DNA of 47,210 bases from an uncultured Rhodospira sp. (GTDB taxonomy: Bacteria > Pseudomonadota > Alphaproteobacteria > Rhodospirillales > Rhodospirillaceae). The notes under the pieces were generated by a model that ran no database searches, was not told where the DNA came from, and saw nothing but the letters and a program-made list of their open reading frames with translations. The stretch lies in contig NZ_CAKZOT010000090.1 in the NCBI RefSeq assembly GCF_937138205.1, forward strand, positions 1 to 47,210, given 5' to 3'. The position numbers and the translations under genes are program-made. Numbering within the stretch: the first letter of the stretch is position 1; each line of letters opens with the position of its first letter. Shown one piece after another: positions 30,631-40,180 of the stretch.

Positions 30631-32556
30631 TCAGGAGTCGGGGCCGTCCTTGGGGGCAAGGTTGAGGGCCTCGACCGCCACGCCGGTCTGATCCGGGGTC
30701 AGGGTGAGGGTCGCCTGTCGCCGCCCCACGCGCCGCTCACTGGGCACTGAAACGTTCAACTCCACAGGCGACCCATCCTCGGGCAGGACCAGCCGGCCGG
30801 CGGGCCGTCCCTCCCAGGTGACGGACAGGGTCTGCTGGCCCGTGGTGGACCGGGCCCGCAGGGTCAGGTCTCCGTACCGCACCAACGGCTCCACGTCGAT
30901 GTGAAGGACGGCGCTCTCGCCCGCGATGTCTCGCCCGTCCGCCGTCGCATCGGTCGGACCCCAGCCCGCGCCGAAATAGCTTTCGGGATCGCTCCCATCG
31001 AATCGAATGTCATGGCGCACCGTGAACCCGTGGGCCAGGAATACACCGATGTCCTCGATCACCACATCGCCGCCGCGAGTCAGGTTGTAGCGGCCAATCA
31101 GATCGATATCCCCACGGAATGTTTGCGAGAAACGCGCGGCCGGGTCCTTCAGTCGGCGGTCCGTGCCCATCAACAGCACGTCCCAGCCCTCGGCCTGTGT
31201 CAGGTCGAACGTGAAGGCAAGGTTGCGCGGGTCGTCCGACAGCACCACCACCGGCAACGCCCCGCCCACCGCACTGTCGACCTTGCCGCCTTCCACCCAA
31301 TGCACGGCGGCGGCGAAGGTGTTCGGCCGGTCCAGCAGTCCTTCGGCTTTCAGGTCGTCGCGCAAGGCGCGCCATTCCAGCGCTTCCAGCGTGGGATCCT
31401 TGTCCAGAGGAACGACGCGGGCGATCCAGTTGGTGGCGATGTGGCTGCCCAGCACGGCGATCACCAGGGCGGTGACGGCGACCGAGCCGTTCAGCCACGT
31501 TCCGGTGAGGCGGGGCCGGCGCGCCAGCCCGCCGTCCGCCAGCCGTCCCAGCAGCGGGAACAGCATCAGATAGCCCGGCGCCTGCCAGTGGAAATGGAAC
31601 CCCAGGGGCGCCCACAGGGCAACGATGGTGAAGAAGGCCACCGGCCCGACCGCCAGACAGGCCAGGAACCAGTCCGAGGGTGCCTTCGGGCCGCGCACCA
31701 GGGCGCGCGCGAACACCCAAATCATCGGCAGCCACACCCAGGGCAGCAGCCATGTCATCTGGCCGATCAGGCTGCGCAGCAGCCACTCTGGCCGCAGGCC
31801 GGCGCTCTCCACGGATCGCCCGCCCTGGAAGGCGAACGAGACCCACTCGTTCTGCGCGTTCCAGATCAGCACCGGCGAGGCGACCAGCAGCGCGAGCCCG
31901 ACCGCCACATACGGTGCCGGATGACGCAGCCAAGGGCGCTGGTCGGCGCGGATCAGAACAAACAATCCGGCGCCGGCCACCAGGAAGACCGCATGGTACT
32001 TCGACAGCAGGGTCAGACCGAGGAACAGGCCGGCCACGAGCCACCATCCCCAGGCTTTGGTCCCGCCGTCCGACGGGTCGAGCAGGATTCGGGCCAGCGC
32101 CCAGGCGGTCAGCAGCCAGAACAGCATCAGCGGCCCGTCCGGCTGGAACCAGCCGCCGACGCTGATGGTGAACACCGCCGAGATGTTGAGCAGCAATGCC
32201 GCGTAAAAGCCTGCCCGGGCGGAATACAGCCGCCGCGTGAGCGTGAACAGCATCCAGGTGGTGCCGGCGAACAGCGCAATGAACGGCAGGCGGATGACGG
32301 CCGGGTCGTCGCTGCCGGTCAGGTGCAGCATGGCCCAGCCGATCCACAGGAACAGCGGCGGCTGGTCGAAATAGCTGAGCTGAAGCTCTCGGGCGGTGGC
32401 GAGGTAGTAGGACTCGCCGTTGCCGTAGTCCATCAACACCGCCAGGCCGACGCGGATCAGCGCCGTCACGACGATCAGCGCCAGGGTGGCCCGGACCGGG
32501 TCGCGCGGGGTCAGCCAGGACCCGGGCTCCGGCGGCGAAGAGGTGTTCGGCGTCAT
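30631..32556 (-). CDS. membrane glycosyltransferase, GT39/ArnT-like
   Basis: A 641-residue protein with about ten membrane helices in its first two thirds and a soluble C-terminal part. The first extracytoplasmic loop reads YGNGESYYLATARELQLSYF and continues DQPPLFLW, a variant of the family pattern in which an acidic pair normally precedes AYY; here the first acidic residue is replaced by glycine. Such enzymes transfer sugars from polyprenyl phosphate carriers to proteins, lipids or glycans. The acceptor is unknown. The C-terminal region (from about 440) is rich in beta strands. The ATG at 32556 gives a cytosolic N tail before the first helix. It is on the same strand as the SDR gene, 130 bases downstream of it. 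Confidence 0.8.
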   Translation of the reverse strand: MTPNTSSPPEPGSWLTPRDPVRATLALIVVTALIRVGLAVLMDYGNGESYYLATARELQLSYFDQPPLFLWIGWAMLHLTGSDDPAVIRLPFIALFAGTTWMLFTLTRRLYSARAGFYAALLLNISAVFTISVGGWFQPDGPLMLFWLLTAWALARILLDPSDGGTKAWGWWLVAGLFLGLTLLSKYHAVFLVAGAGLFVLIRADQRPWLRHPAPYVAVGLALLVASPVLIWNAQNEWVSFAFQGGRSVESAGLRPEWLLRSLIGQMTWLLPWVWLPMIWVFARALVRGPKAPSDWFLACLAVGPVAFFTIVALWAPLGFHFHWQAPGYLMLFPLLGRLADGGLARRPRLTGTWLNGSVAVTALVIAVLGSHIATNWIARVVPLDKDPTLEALEWRALRDDLKAEGLLDRPNTFAAAVHWVEGGKVDSAVGGALPVVVLSDDPRNLAFTFDLTQAEGWDVLLMGTDRRLKDPAARFSQTFRGDIDLIGRYNLTRGGDVVIEDIGVFLAHGFTVRHDIRFDGSDPESYFGAGWGPTDATADGRDIAGESAVLHIDVEPLVRYGDLTLRARSTTGQQTLSVTWEGRPAGRLVLPEDGSPVELNVSVPSERRVGRRQATLTLTPDQTGVAVEALNLAPKDGPDS

Positions 32557-32686
32557 GCGGTTGGACTCGCGAGCGTCACGGGGAGAGCCCTGCTACCCCA
32601 CGCCGCGCCCGGGGGCAAGGCGCAAGAGATGACCCGCCTGGACGGCCGGCGGGATTCGGCTGGCGCTGAGCCGCCGGGCGGCGTGA

Positions 32687-33460
32687 TCACGACTTCCGCG
32701 GCAATCCCCGGGTCAGCCGGTCGACCACGGCGTCGGGCAGGGCGCCGGCCAGCCAGCCGGCGAACGCCATCTGCCAGGGGAAGGCGATGCGTCCCTTGTT
32801 GCGCGCCAGTCCGCGCCGGATGATGCGCGCGGCCCGGTCGGAGTCCATCAGGAACGGCATGGGGAAGCGATTGACGGCGGTCATCGGTGTTCGGACGTAG
32901 CCGGGGCAGATCACCGACACCCGCACGCCCTCCTCGGCCAACCAGCCGCGCAGGCCCTCGCCCCACACCTTCACCGCCGCCTTGCTGGCGCAGTAGGCGG
33001 GCGCGCCCGGAAAGCCCCGGAACCCGGCGATGGACGCCATGATGGCGACCTGCCCCCCGCCGCGCGCGCGCATGGCTGGCAGGACCGGCTGAACCGTATT
33101 CAGCACTCCGGCGAGGTTCACAGCGAAGATGTCGCGGGTCTGCTCTTCCGGCTCCTCGCCGCCCCCAGTGCCGCCGGAGATGCCGGCGTTGGCGATGACG
33201 AGGTCCAGGGGCGCCGACGCGTCGGCCGCCCTGACCCAGGCGGCGGTTCGCTCGCGGTCGGTCACGTCCACGCGGGCCGTTTCCACGCGCGCGCCGCGCT
33301 TTCGGCACGCGTCGGCCACCGAGTCCAGCTGTTCGATGCGCCGCGCGCCCAGCACCAGGGACACGCCCGCCGCCGCGTATGCAACGGCCAGCGCCGCGCC
33401 CAGGCCACTGGACGCGCCGGTGATGAGGATATGGCGGGGATCAGGTGGGCGGGACGTCAC
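32687..33460 (-). CDS. short-chain dehydrogenase/reductase
   Basis: A 257-residue cytosolic NAD(P)-dependent oxidoreductase of the classical SDR type. It shows the cofactor loop TGASSGLG, the NAGISGG segment and the catalytic YCASK motif. The FPGAP piece just before it is usual. The GTG at 33460 is chosen because GAGG lies about five bases upstream and the cofactor loop then falls near residue 12. A longer frame would add an unconserved leader. The substrate cannot be inferred from sequence. It may be co-transcribed with the glycosyltransferase downstream. Confidence 0.87.
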   Translation of the reverse strand: MTSRPPDPRHILITGASSGLGAALAVAYAAAGVSLVLGARRIEQLDSVADACRKRGARVETARVDVTDRERTAAWVRAADASAPLDLVIANAGISGGTGGGEEPEEQTRDIFAVNLAGVLNTVQPVLPAMRARGGGQVAIMASIAGFRGFPGAPAYCASKAAVKVWGEGLRGWLAEEGVRVSVICPGYVRTPMTAVNRFPMPFLMDSDRAARIIRRGLARNKGRIAFPWQMAFAGWLAGALPDAVVDRLTRGLPRKS

Positions 33461-33679
33461 GGCGACCTCATTCGGGAACGATCCCACGGCGTCGTGACGA
33501 CCCGGGTGAGATATTGGGTCCGAAGACCCCCGACTGCCCCCCAGCCGGCTGCCCACCGGGGGAGTGCGTACAATTTTGTGGATGTTGCGACAATCTGGCG
33601 TGAGGACATATGCCGTTCAGCCAAGGATGAGTGGGGGATTGATCGGCGGAACGAACCGGGAAACCCGGCCCGAACCGCG

Positions 33680-35863
33680 CTATCGGGCGGGACGTCCGGT
33701 CTTGGCCGGCCCCTTTCGGCGCCGGCTCTTGCCCTTGCCGCCCTTGGTGTCCGCCTCCGCCCGGCGCACGGAGGCCAGCAGGGGATTCGCCGCCGCGCCG
33801 TCGTCGTTGGCCGGGGCCACGCCCAGTTCCATGGCCTCCAGGCGCTGGATTTCGTCGCGCAGGCGGGCCGCCTCCTCGAACTCCAGGTCGGCGGCGGCGG
33901 CGCGCATCTTCTTGTCCAGGTCGGCGATATAACTGCGCAGGTTGTGGCCGATCAGGTGCTGTTCCTCGGCCATGCCGGCCTGAACGGTCACGTAGTCCTT
34001 CTCGTGCACGCTGTCCAGAACGTCGGCGATTCGCGCCCGCACGCTGGCCGGGGTGATACCGTGTTCTGCGTTGTAGGCCTGTTGCTTCTCGCGCCGGCGA
34101 TTGGTCTCGTCGATGGCGTAGCGCAGGCTGTCGGTGATGGTGTCGGCATACAGCAACACGCGGCCGTCCACGTTGCGCGCGGCGCGGCCGATGGTCTGCA
34201 CCAGCGAGGTCTTGGAGCGCAGGAAGCCCTCCTTGTCCGCGTCCAGGATGGCGACCAGGGCGCATTCGGGAATATCCAGCCCCTCGCGCAGCAGGTTGAT
34301 GCCCACCAGCACGTCGAAGGCGCCGATGCGCAGGTCGCGGATGATCTCGATTCGCTCCAGGGTGTCCACGTCGGAGTGCATGTAACGCACCCGGATGCCC
34401 TGTTCGGCGAGGTATTCCGTCAGGTCCTCGGCCATGCGCTTGGTCAGCGTGGTGACCAGCACGCGCTGGCCCTGGGCGGCGCACTGGCGCGCCTCGGCCA
34501 GCAGGTCGTCCACCTGGTGCTCGACCGGGCGGACGATGCACACCGGATCGATCAACCCGGTCGGGCGGATGACCTGTTCGGCGTAGACGCCGCCGGTGCG
34601 CTCCAGCTCCCAGGCGCCCGGCGTGGCCGAGACGTAGACGGACGGGGGCCGCATGGCGTCCCATTCCTCGAACTTCAGCGGCCGGTTGTCGACGCACGAC
34701 GGCAGGCGGAAGCCGTACTCGGCCAGGGTGCTCTTGCGCTGGTAGTCGCCTTTGAACATGCCGCCGATCTGCGGCACCGTCACATGGCTTTCGTCCACGA
34801 ACAGCAGGGCGTCCTCGGGCAGGTACTCGAACAGGGTCGGCGGTGGTGCCCCGGCCGGGCGGCCGGTCAGGTGGCGGCTGTAGTTCTCGATGCTCTTGCA
34901 GTGCCCGGTGGTCTCGATCATTTCCAGGTCGAACAGGGTGCGCTGTTCCAGGCGTTGCGCTTCCAGCAGCTTGCCGGCGGCGTGCAGGGCCTCAAGCTGT
35001 TCCTTGAGTTCGACCTTGATCGTCTTGACCGCCTGCGACAGGGCAGGGCGGGGCGTCACATAGTGGCTGGCCGGGTAGACCGTGATCTCGCCCAGGCCGG
35101 CGGTGCGGGCGCCGGTCAGGGGGTCGAACTCGGCGAGGTCCTCGATCTCGTCGCCGAACAGCGACAGGCGCCACGCCCGGTCCTCATAGTGCGCCGGGAA
35201 GATCTCGATCACATCGCCGCGCGCCCGGAAAGTGCCGCGCGTGAAGGCGATGTCGTTGCGCGTGTACTGCAACTCGACCAGGCCCTTCAGCAGGGCGTCG
35301 CGATGGATCTCCTGGCCCTTGCGCAGGCCGATGACCATGCGCGAGTACGACTCGACCGCGCCGATGCCGTAGATGCAGGAGACCGAGGCGACGATCACCA
35401 CGTCGCGCCGCTCCAGCAACGCCCGCGTGGCGGCGTGGCGCATCCGGTCGATCTGCTCGTTGATGCTGGAGTCCTTTTCGATATAGGTGTCCGTGCGCGG
35501 GACGTAGGCCTCCGGCTGGTAGTAGTCGTAGTAGGAGACGAAGTACTCTACCGCGTTGTCGGGGAAGAACTGCTTCATCTCCCCGTACAACTGCGCCGCC
35601 AGCGTCTTGTTCGGCGCCATGATCAGGGCCGGGCGGCCCGCCGCCTCGATCACCTTGGCCATGGTGAAGGTCTTGCCGGAGCCGGTGACGCCCAGCAGGA
35701 CCTGATCACGCTCGCCCTCCGTCAGGCCGCCGGTCAGCTCGCGGATGGCGGAGGGCTGGTCGCCCGCCGGCACGTAGTCGGAGGCCAGCCGGAATTCGGC
35801 GCGCGGCCCGGCGGGCTGGCGTTCATACAGCGGCAGGATCAGGGGTGCGGCGGCTGAGGTCAT
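33680..35863 (-). CDS. uvrB: excinuclease ABC subunit B
   Basis: The damage-verifying helicase of nucleotide excision repair. The 727-residue protein has the Walker A loop GVTGSGKT (residues 58-65), the beta-hairpin segment [13 protein letters not shown], the helicase motifs in the second half ([19 protein letters not shown]) and the C-terminal UVR motif ([18 protein letters not shown]) that binds UvrC. A basic lysine- and arginine-rich tail follows. The ATG at 35863 is chosen on protein grounds. An in-frame ATG at 35881 is also possible, and neither has a strong ribosome site. No alphaproteobacterial LexA box was recognised upstream. Confidence 0.96.
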   Translation of the reverse strand: MTSAAAPLILPLYERQPAGPRAEFRLASDYVPAGDQPSAIRELTGGLTEGERDQVLLGVTGSGKTFTMAKVIEAAGRPALIMAPNKTLAAQLYGEMKQFFPDNAVEYFVSYYDYYQPEAYVPRTDTYIEKDSSINEQIDRMRHAATRALLERRDVVIVASVSCIYGIGAVESYSRMVIGLRKGQEIHRDALLKGLVELQYTRNDIAFTRGTFRARGDVIEIFPAHYEDRAWRLSLFGDEIEDLAEFDPLTGARTAGLGEITVYPASHYVTPRPALSQAVKTIKVELKEQLEALHAAGKLLEAQRLEQRTLFDLEMIETTGHCKSIENYSRHLTGRPAGAPPPTLFEYLPEDALLFVDESHVTVPQIGGMFKGDYQRKSTLAEYGFRLPSCVDNRPLKFEEWDAMRPPSVYVSATPGAWELERTGGVYAEQVIRPTGLIDPVCIVRPVEHQVDDLLAEARQCAAQGQRVLVTTLTKRMAEDLTEYLAEQGIRVRYMHSDVDTLERIEIIRDLRIGAFDVLVGINLLREGLDIPECALVAILDADKEGFLRSKTSLVQTIGRAARNVDGRVLLYADTITDSLRYAIDETNRRREKQQAYNAEHGITPASVRARIADVLDSVHEKDYVTVQAGMAEEQHLIGHNLRSYIADLDKKMRAAAADLEFEEAARLRDEIQRLEAMELGVAPANDDGAAANPLLASVRRAEADTKGGKGKSRRRKGPAKTGRPAR

Positions 35864-35967
35864 GCCCAGAAGGATAGGCATCACGGCGGCCCGGGCCAAG
35901 GCCCCCGGGCGCCCGTCTTCACACTTCTCCGCCAGTCCTCGCGCCAGCCGACGGGGCGGCACAAGAC

Positions 35968-36096
35968 CCCTCCCCAACCCTCCCCGTAAACGGGGAGGGA
36001 GTCCGGCCCGCACCCTCCTTGCGGCCTGCTCTTCAGCCCACCGAAAGCTGCTTGCCGTGCTCCTCCCCCATTTATGGGGGGGGGGCCGGGAGGGGG
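35968..36096. repeat. REP-like inverted pair of GC-rich palindromes
   Basis: CCCTCCCCGT (35978-35987) pairs with ACGGGGAGGG (35990-35999). About 60 bases on, 36060-36096 holds a related CTCCTCCCCCA...GGGGG...GGGAGGGGG structure that looks like the first unit in reverse orientation. The pair sits in the gap between uvrB and the Lrp-type gene. Short CCCTCCCC-type palindromes of this kind recur between genes in several alphaproteobacteria, so a dispersed repeat is likely. Confidence 0.65.
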
Positions 36097-36155
36097 TTCA
36101 GGCGGAAAATAGCGGCGTTGGATGTGTGTAAATCAGATCGTCCGCCGGGTGCGAC

Positions 36156-36662
36156 TCACGCCTGGTCCGAAAGGTCGTCCACAGGCACGCCCGGCTCCAT
36201 CTTGGCGGTGCGGATGCCCAGCGCGGACTTGACGTGCGCCACGTTGGGCGCGGCGGTCAGCTTCGCCGTCAGGAACTGCTGGTAGTGGTCCCAGTCGTGG
36301 GCCACGATCTTCAGCAGGAAATCGGTTTCCCCGGCCAGCATGTGGCACTCGCGCACCTCTGGCCACTCCTGCACCAGGGACTCGAAGGCCTTCAAGTCGG
36401 CCTCGGCCTGGCTGTTGAGGCCGACATGCGCGAACACGGTGACGTGATATCCAAGCGCGAGCGCGTCGACCTCGGCGTGGTATCCCTTGATGAAGCCCGC
36501 GTCCTCCAGGGCGCGCACCCGCCGCAGGCACGGCGGCGCCGAGATACCCGCACGACGCGCCAGTTCGACATTCGTCATGCGCCCGTCGGCCTGAAGGTCG
36601 GCCAGGATGGACCGGTCGACGTGGTCCAACTTCACGCGTTGCATGACGTTTGCGGGGTCCAT
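36156..36662 (-). CDS. Lrp/AsnC family transcriptional regulator
   Basis: A 168-residue regulator with an N-terminal helix-turn-helix (LADLQADGRMTNVELARRAG, then SAPPCLRRVRALEDAG) and a C-terminal RAM domain that binds amino acids and oligomerises (LAGETDFLLKIVAHD). The length and order are typical of feast/famine regulators. The ATG at 36662 is used; one at 36644 is possible. It is divergent from the peroxiredoxin gene across 338 bases. A plausible promoter lies just upstream of the start. Confidence 0.92.
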   Translation of the reverse strand: MDPANVMQRVKLDHVDRSILADLQADGRMTNVELARRAGISAPPCLRRVRALEDAGFIKGYHAEVDALALGYHVTVFAHVGLNSQAEADLKAFESLVQEWPEVRECHMLAGETDFLLKIVAHDWDHYQQFLTAKLTAAPNVAHVKSALGIRTAKMEPGVPVDDLSDQA

Positions 36663-36686
36663 GGCAGGAGGAGAATGTGCGAAATG

Positions 36687-36715
36687 AAATTACAAGCAGC
36701 CCGGCTATAGCGCAA
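36687..36715 (-). promoter_or_regulatory. possible promoter of the Lrp-type regulator
   Basis: On the minus strand TTGCGC (36710-36715) and TAATTT (36687-36692) are spaced by 17 bases, and the minus-ten element lies 24 bases before the start codon. The surrounding DNA is AT-rich for this genome. Predicted from sequence only. Confidence 0.35.
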
Positions 36716-36815
36716 TGGATAATCACGCTATCACAAAACAATCGTGAAGGCGGGTGAACCCCGCCCGGCGCGCGTGCCGCGAATGTTGCGCCTGCGGAAT
36801 CTTGGCCAGCGTCTC

Positions 36816-36843
36816 TTGCGTTCGCGCCTGCGAAGTGTATTGT
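36816..36843 (+). promoter_or_regulatory. possible promoter of the peroxiredoxin gene
   Basis: TTGCGT and TATTGT are separated by 16 bases about 160 bases before the peroxiredoxin start codon. Each hexamer matches the sigma-70 consensus at four of six positions. This would imply a leader of about 150 bases. Confidence 0.28.
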
Positions 36844-37000
36844 CTGGAACGGCTCTAAAGTGAGGGTGCGGTGCACACGAGCAGCGGACAGCCGGACCCG
36901 GTCCTGGGGATCCAGAGCGCCGCCCGACCCGCACCTCTCGTCGAAACGCAGACGCAGCGGCTTCGGCGCCACCCCACGTGAAACAAAGGAGAGAGACAGC

Positions 37001-37624
37001 ATGACCGACACCGCGCAGTCCATCGGCAACCTGATCGGCAAACCGGCGCCGGACTTCACCGCGCCGGCCGTCATGGGCGACAACACGATCAACGAGTCCT
37101 TCAATCTGAAGTCCTACATCGACGGCTCGTATGCCCTGGTGTTTTTCTGGCCGCTCGACTTCACCTTCGTGTGCCCGTCCGAGATCCTGGCGCACGACCA
37201 CCGCATGGGCGAATTCGAGGAGCGCGGCGTCAAGGTGGTGGGTGTGTCCATCGACAGCCACTTCACCCACCTGGCCTGGAAGAAGACCGCGCCGGAACAG
37301 GGCGGCCTGGGCGAGGTCAAGTTCCCCATGGTGGCCGACCTGACCAAGCAGATCTCCCGCGACTACGGCGTGCTGCTGCCGGACGGCGTGGCGTTGCGCG
37401 GCTCGTTCCTGATCGACAAGGCCGGGAACATCCGTCACTACGTCATGAACGACCTGCCGCTGGGGCGTAACGTGGACGAGTCCCTGCGCATGGTCGACGC
37501 CCTCCAGTTCCATGAGGAACACGGCGAGGTCTGCCCCGCCGGCTGGAAGAAGGGCAGCGAGGGGATGCAGGCCACGCCGGACGGTGTCGCCAAGTTCCTG
37601 GCCGAGCACGGCGCGGAGCTGTAA
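37001..37624 (+). CDS. 2-Cys peroxiredoxin (AhpC/TSA family)
   Basis: Reduces hydrogen peroxide and organic peroxides with a reactive cysteine. The 207-residue protein has the peroxidatic Cys58 in DFTFVCPSEI and the resolving Cys178 in GEVCPAGW, so it is a typical two-cysteine enzyme. The length fits the eukaryote-like Prx1/AhpC branch. The ATG at 37001 follows an AAAGGAGAGA site. A terminator lies after the gene, and thioredoxin reductase follows as a separate unit, so the electron source may be the thioredoxin system. No ahpF is present here. Confidence 0.93.
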   Translation: MTDTAQSIGNLIGKPAPDFTAPAVMGDNTINESFNLKSYIDGSYALVFFWPLDFTFVCPSEILAHDHRMGEFEERGVKVVGVSIDSHFTHLAWKKTAPEQGGLGEVKFPMVADLTKQISRDYGVLLPDGVALRGSFLIDKAGNIRHYVMNDLPLGRNVDESLRMVDALQFHEEHGEVCPAGWKKGSEGMQATPDGVAKFLAEHGAEL

Positions 37625-37666
37625 GGCCGGCCATGTCGCCACGGCGGTGACGGATCAGACACAGGG

Positions 37667-37699
37667 ACGGGGCGCCTTTCGGGGCGTCCCGTTTTCTTT
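37667..37699 (+). terminator. rho-independent terminator after the peroxiredoxin gene
   Basis: ACGGGGCGCC (37667-37676) pairs with GGCGTCCCGT (37683-37692), with a single G-T wobble, around a six-base loop, and is followed by TTTTCTTT. It lies 43 bases after the stop codon and separates this gene from trxB. Confidence 0.85.
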
Positions 37700-37820
37700 G
37701 ACCCGACTCCGCCGGGAAATTATGGTTTCCGGCAAATCCCGTAATTCCCGTGTGTTCGGACGGACGCGCGTCACGTGAGGTGTGCTCCGTCCCGAACACC
37801 GCTTCCGAGGACCGACACAC

Positions 37821-38783
37821 ATGGCAGAGTATCGTACCAAGGTGCTGGTGCTGGGCTCCGGCGCCGCCGGCTGCACCGCGTCCATTTACGCCGCCCGCGC
37901 CAGCCTGGAGCCGATCATGGTGGCCGGCCTGCAGCCGGGCGGACAGCTCACCATCACCACGGACGTCGAGAACTATCCCGGATTCGCCGACCCTATCCAG
38001 GGACCCTGGCTGATGGAGCAAATGCGCGCCCAGGCGGCCAACGTGGGCACGCGCGTCTTCGATGACGTGATCGTCTCCGTTGATCTGTCGAAGCGGCCGT
38101 TCGTCTGCGTCGGCGATTCCGGCGATACCTATATCGGCGACACCCTGGTGATCGCCACCGGCGCGAGCGCCAAGTGGCTGGGCCTGGAGAGCGAGAAAAA
38201 GTACTCGGGCCTGGGCGTGTCAGCCTGCGCCACGTGCGACGGGTTCTTCTATCGCGGCAAGGAGGTTGCGGTGATCGGCGGCGGCAACACGGCCGTCGAG
38301 GAAGCCATCTACATGACCAACCACGCCAGCAAGGTCACCCTGGTTCACCGCCGCGACTCGCTGCGGGCCGAGCGCATCATGCAGGACCGCCTGTTCGCCA
38401 ATCCGAAGATCGAGGTGCGGTGGAACAGCGTGGTCGAGGAGATTCTGGGCGGCGGAATGCCGCCCGGCGTGACCGGCGTGCGGCTGCGCGATGTCCACTC
38501 GGGCGAGACCTCTGATCTGGCCGTGGACGGCGTGTTCATCGCCATCGGTCACCACCCGAACACCGACTTGTTTTCCGGTCAGCTCGACATGGACGAGACC
38601 GGCTACATCGTCACCGCGCCGGACAGCACGGCGACCAGCGTGCCCGGTGTGTATGCCGCCGGCGACGTGCAGGACCATGTGTACCGGCAGGCCGTCACGG
38701 CGGCCGGCACGGGATGCATGGCCGCGCTGGAGGCGGACCGCTTCCTGGCCCTTCAGGCGGGGGAGCCCGGCTTGATCTCATAG
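37821..38783 (+). CDS. trxB: thioredoxin reductase
   Basis: A flavoprotein that reduces thioredoxin with NADPH. The 320-residue protein has the FAD loop LGSGAAGCTASIYAAR at the N terminus, the GGQLTITTDVENYPGF segment and the redox pair Cys136 and Cys139 in SACATCDGFF. The NADPH loop GGGNTAVEEA and the closing AAGDVQDHVYRQA are also present. The ATG at 37821 gives the normal start. A 13-residue upstream extension is unlikely. It stands after the peroxiredoxin terminator and before the LysR gene. Confidence 0.96.
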   Translation: MAEYRTKVLVLGSGAAGCTASIYAARASLEPIMVAGLQPGGQLTITTDVENYPGFADPIQGPWLMEQMRAQAANVGTRVFDDVIVSVDLSKRPFVCVGDSGDTYIGDTLVIATGASAKWLGLESEKKYSGLGVSACATCDGFFYRGKEVAVIGGGNTAVEEAIYMTNHASKVTLVHRRDSLRAERIMQDRLFANPKIEVRWNSVVEEILGGGMPPGVTGVRLRDVHSGETSDLAVDGVFIAIGHHPNTDLFSGQLDMDETGYIVTAPDSTATSVPGVYAAGDVQDHVYRQAVTAAGTGCMAALEADRFLALQAGEPGLIS

Positions 38784-38871
38784 CCCCCGATTCCCGCGCC
38801 CGTTTGGTCACGGGGCGGGCGAACGGGCTTGATCTTACCCCTGGGAACGCGGTCGAATAGGGCCATCCGGA

Positions 38872-38895
38872 CGAAGGAACGCGGTCGTTCCTTCG
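38872..38895. repeat. perfect hairpin downstream of trxB
   Basis: CGAAGGAACG (38872-38881) pairs with CGTTCCTTCG (38886-38895) around a CGGT loop. No T run follows. The word GGAACGCGGTCG occurs at the hairpin and also about 33 bases earlier, so the region contains a small direct repeat as well. It probably marks the 3' end of the trxB transcript. Confidence 0.6.
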
Positions 38896-39024
38896 GACGG
38901 TCCGTCGACGGGGCAGCGGGCGGTGCCTGAAAGGCCGACCCGAGACCGCGCGCGGACTCGATAATCACAAGAATCGGGCCTGGGTGGCCGGGGCCAGGGT
39001 CCGCGAACAGGGTAGGAGGCGGCG

Positions 39025-39936
39025 ATGCCAGCGCGTGGCGGCGCGATGGACTGGGACAAGCTGCGTGTGTTCCATGCGGTGGCGGATGCCGGCAGTTTCA
39101 CCCATGCGGGCGAGACCCTGAACCTCAGCCAGTCGGCCGTCAGCCGGCAGATCAGCGGGTTGGAGGAAAGCCTGGGCGTGACGCTGTTCCACCGGCACGC
39201 GCGCGGTCTCATTCCCACGGAAGCGGGCGAGATGCTGTACCGCACCGTGCATGAGGTGTTCGCCAAGCTGGCCATGGTCGAGGCCAAGCTGGGTGAGACG
39301 CGGGAGCGCCCGGAAGGGCCGTTGACCATCACCACGACGGTGGCGTTCGGGTCGCTGTGGCTGACCCCCCGGGTCAAGAAGTTCCTGGAACGCTATCCGG
39401 ACATCGACCTGACCATCGTTCTCAACGACGGTGAACTCGACCTGGCCATGCGCGAGGCCGATGTCGCGCTCCGCTTCATGCCGCCGCGCCAGCCGGACCT
39501 GGTGAAGCGCCAACTCATCACCATGCACTACCATTGCTTCGCGGCGCCGGAGTACATCAAGCAGCACGGCATCCCGCAGACACCCGAGGACCTGGACCAC
39601 CACAACATCATCATCTACGGCGAGAAGTTCCGGCCGCCGGTCGAGCGCATGAACTGGCTGATCGAGGCCGGGGCCGACCCGGCCAATCCGCGCAAGCCCA
39701 TCCTGCGCGTCAACAACATCTACAGCATGTTCCGGGCGGTGCAGAGCGGCCTGGGCATCGCCGCCCTGCCGGACTACTTCAGCCTGGAGGCCGGCACCCT
39801 GGTGAAGGTGCTGCCCGACCTGCGCGGCCCCGAGGTGACGATCTATTTCGTCTACGCCGAGGAACTGCGCCATTCCAAGAAGGTCGAGGTGTTCCGCGAC
39901 TTCCTCATTCGCGAACTGGCGCAGCGGCGGTTCTGA
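39025..39936 (+). CDS. LysR family transcriptional regulator
   Basis: A 303-residue regulator with the N-terminal winged helix (MDWDKLRVFHAVADAGSF, then LNLSQSAVSRQISGLEESLG) and the two-lobed effector domain beginning near residue 93 with GPLTITTTVAFGS. The ATG at 39025 is supported by an AGGAGG site. One at 39046 would remove seven residues and is the alternative. It follows trxB by 241 bases on the same strand. The effector cannot be told from sequence, and control of the redox genes upstream is only a guess. Confidence 0.92.
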   Translation: MPARGGAMDWDKLRVFHAVADAGSFTHAGETLNLSQSAVSRQISGLEESLGVTLFHRHARGLIPTEAGEMLYRTVHEVFAKLAMVEAKLGETRERPEGPLTITTTVAFGSLWLTPRVKKFLERYPDIDLTIVLNDGELDLAMREADVALRFMPPRQPDLVKRQLITMHYHCFAAPEYIKQHGIPQTPEDLDHHNIIIYGEKFRPPVERMNWLIEAGADPANPRKPILRVNNIYSMFRAVQSGLGIAALPDYFSLEAGTLVKVLPDLRGPEVTIYFVYAEELRHSKKVEVFRDFLIRELAQRRF

Positions 39937-40114
39937 CCGCGTGGCGCCTTTTCGTTGACGCGCGCACGGGGCGGGCGTACCGTGCGCGCGGTCGCCGTTC
40001 GGGATGGTCCCGGCGCGCGACGAAACCCAGGTGGTTTATGTCAGAGCTTGCGGCCCGCCGCTGATGGCCTTGCTTCGGCGAGGTTCTCGATCCGCACCGG
40101 AATGACGGGATGAC

Positions 40115-40133
40115 CGCCCCTCGGCGAGGGGCG
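40115..40133. repeat. hairpin upstream of the YjhX-like gene
   Basis: CGCCCCTC (40115-40122) pairs with GAGGGGCG (40126-40133) around a GGC loop, 47 bases before the start codon of the small gene. It may terminate LysR transcripts or lie in the leader of the next gene. Confidence 0.45.
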
Positions 40134-40180
40134 TGACGGTTCCTGTGCGCGCGGCGATCCTGCACGCGAGTTCTCTTCCC

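Larger units (their letters stand above)
36663..37000. other. divergent region between the Lrp-type gene and the peroxiredoxin gene
   Basis: This 338-base gap holds the leaders of two divergent genes. The left half is AT-rich and contains the predicted promoter of the Lrp-type gene. Further right TTGCGT (36816-36821) and TATTGT (36838-36843), 16 bases apart, could serve the peroxiredoxin gene. No OxyR-type site and no small gene could be supported. Confidence 0.4.

Noticed and set aside
35864-36020. LexA-type SOS box upstream of uvrB
   Set aside because: No GTTC with a seven-base gap to a second GTTC was found before the start codon.
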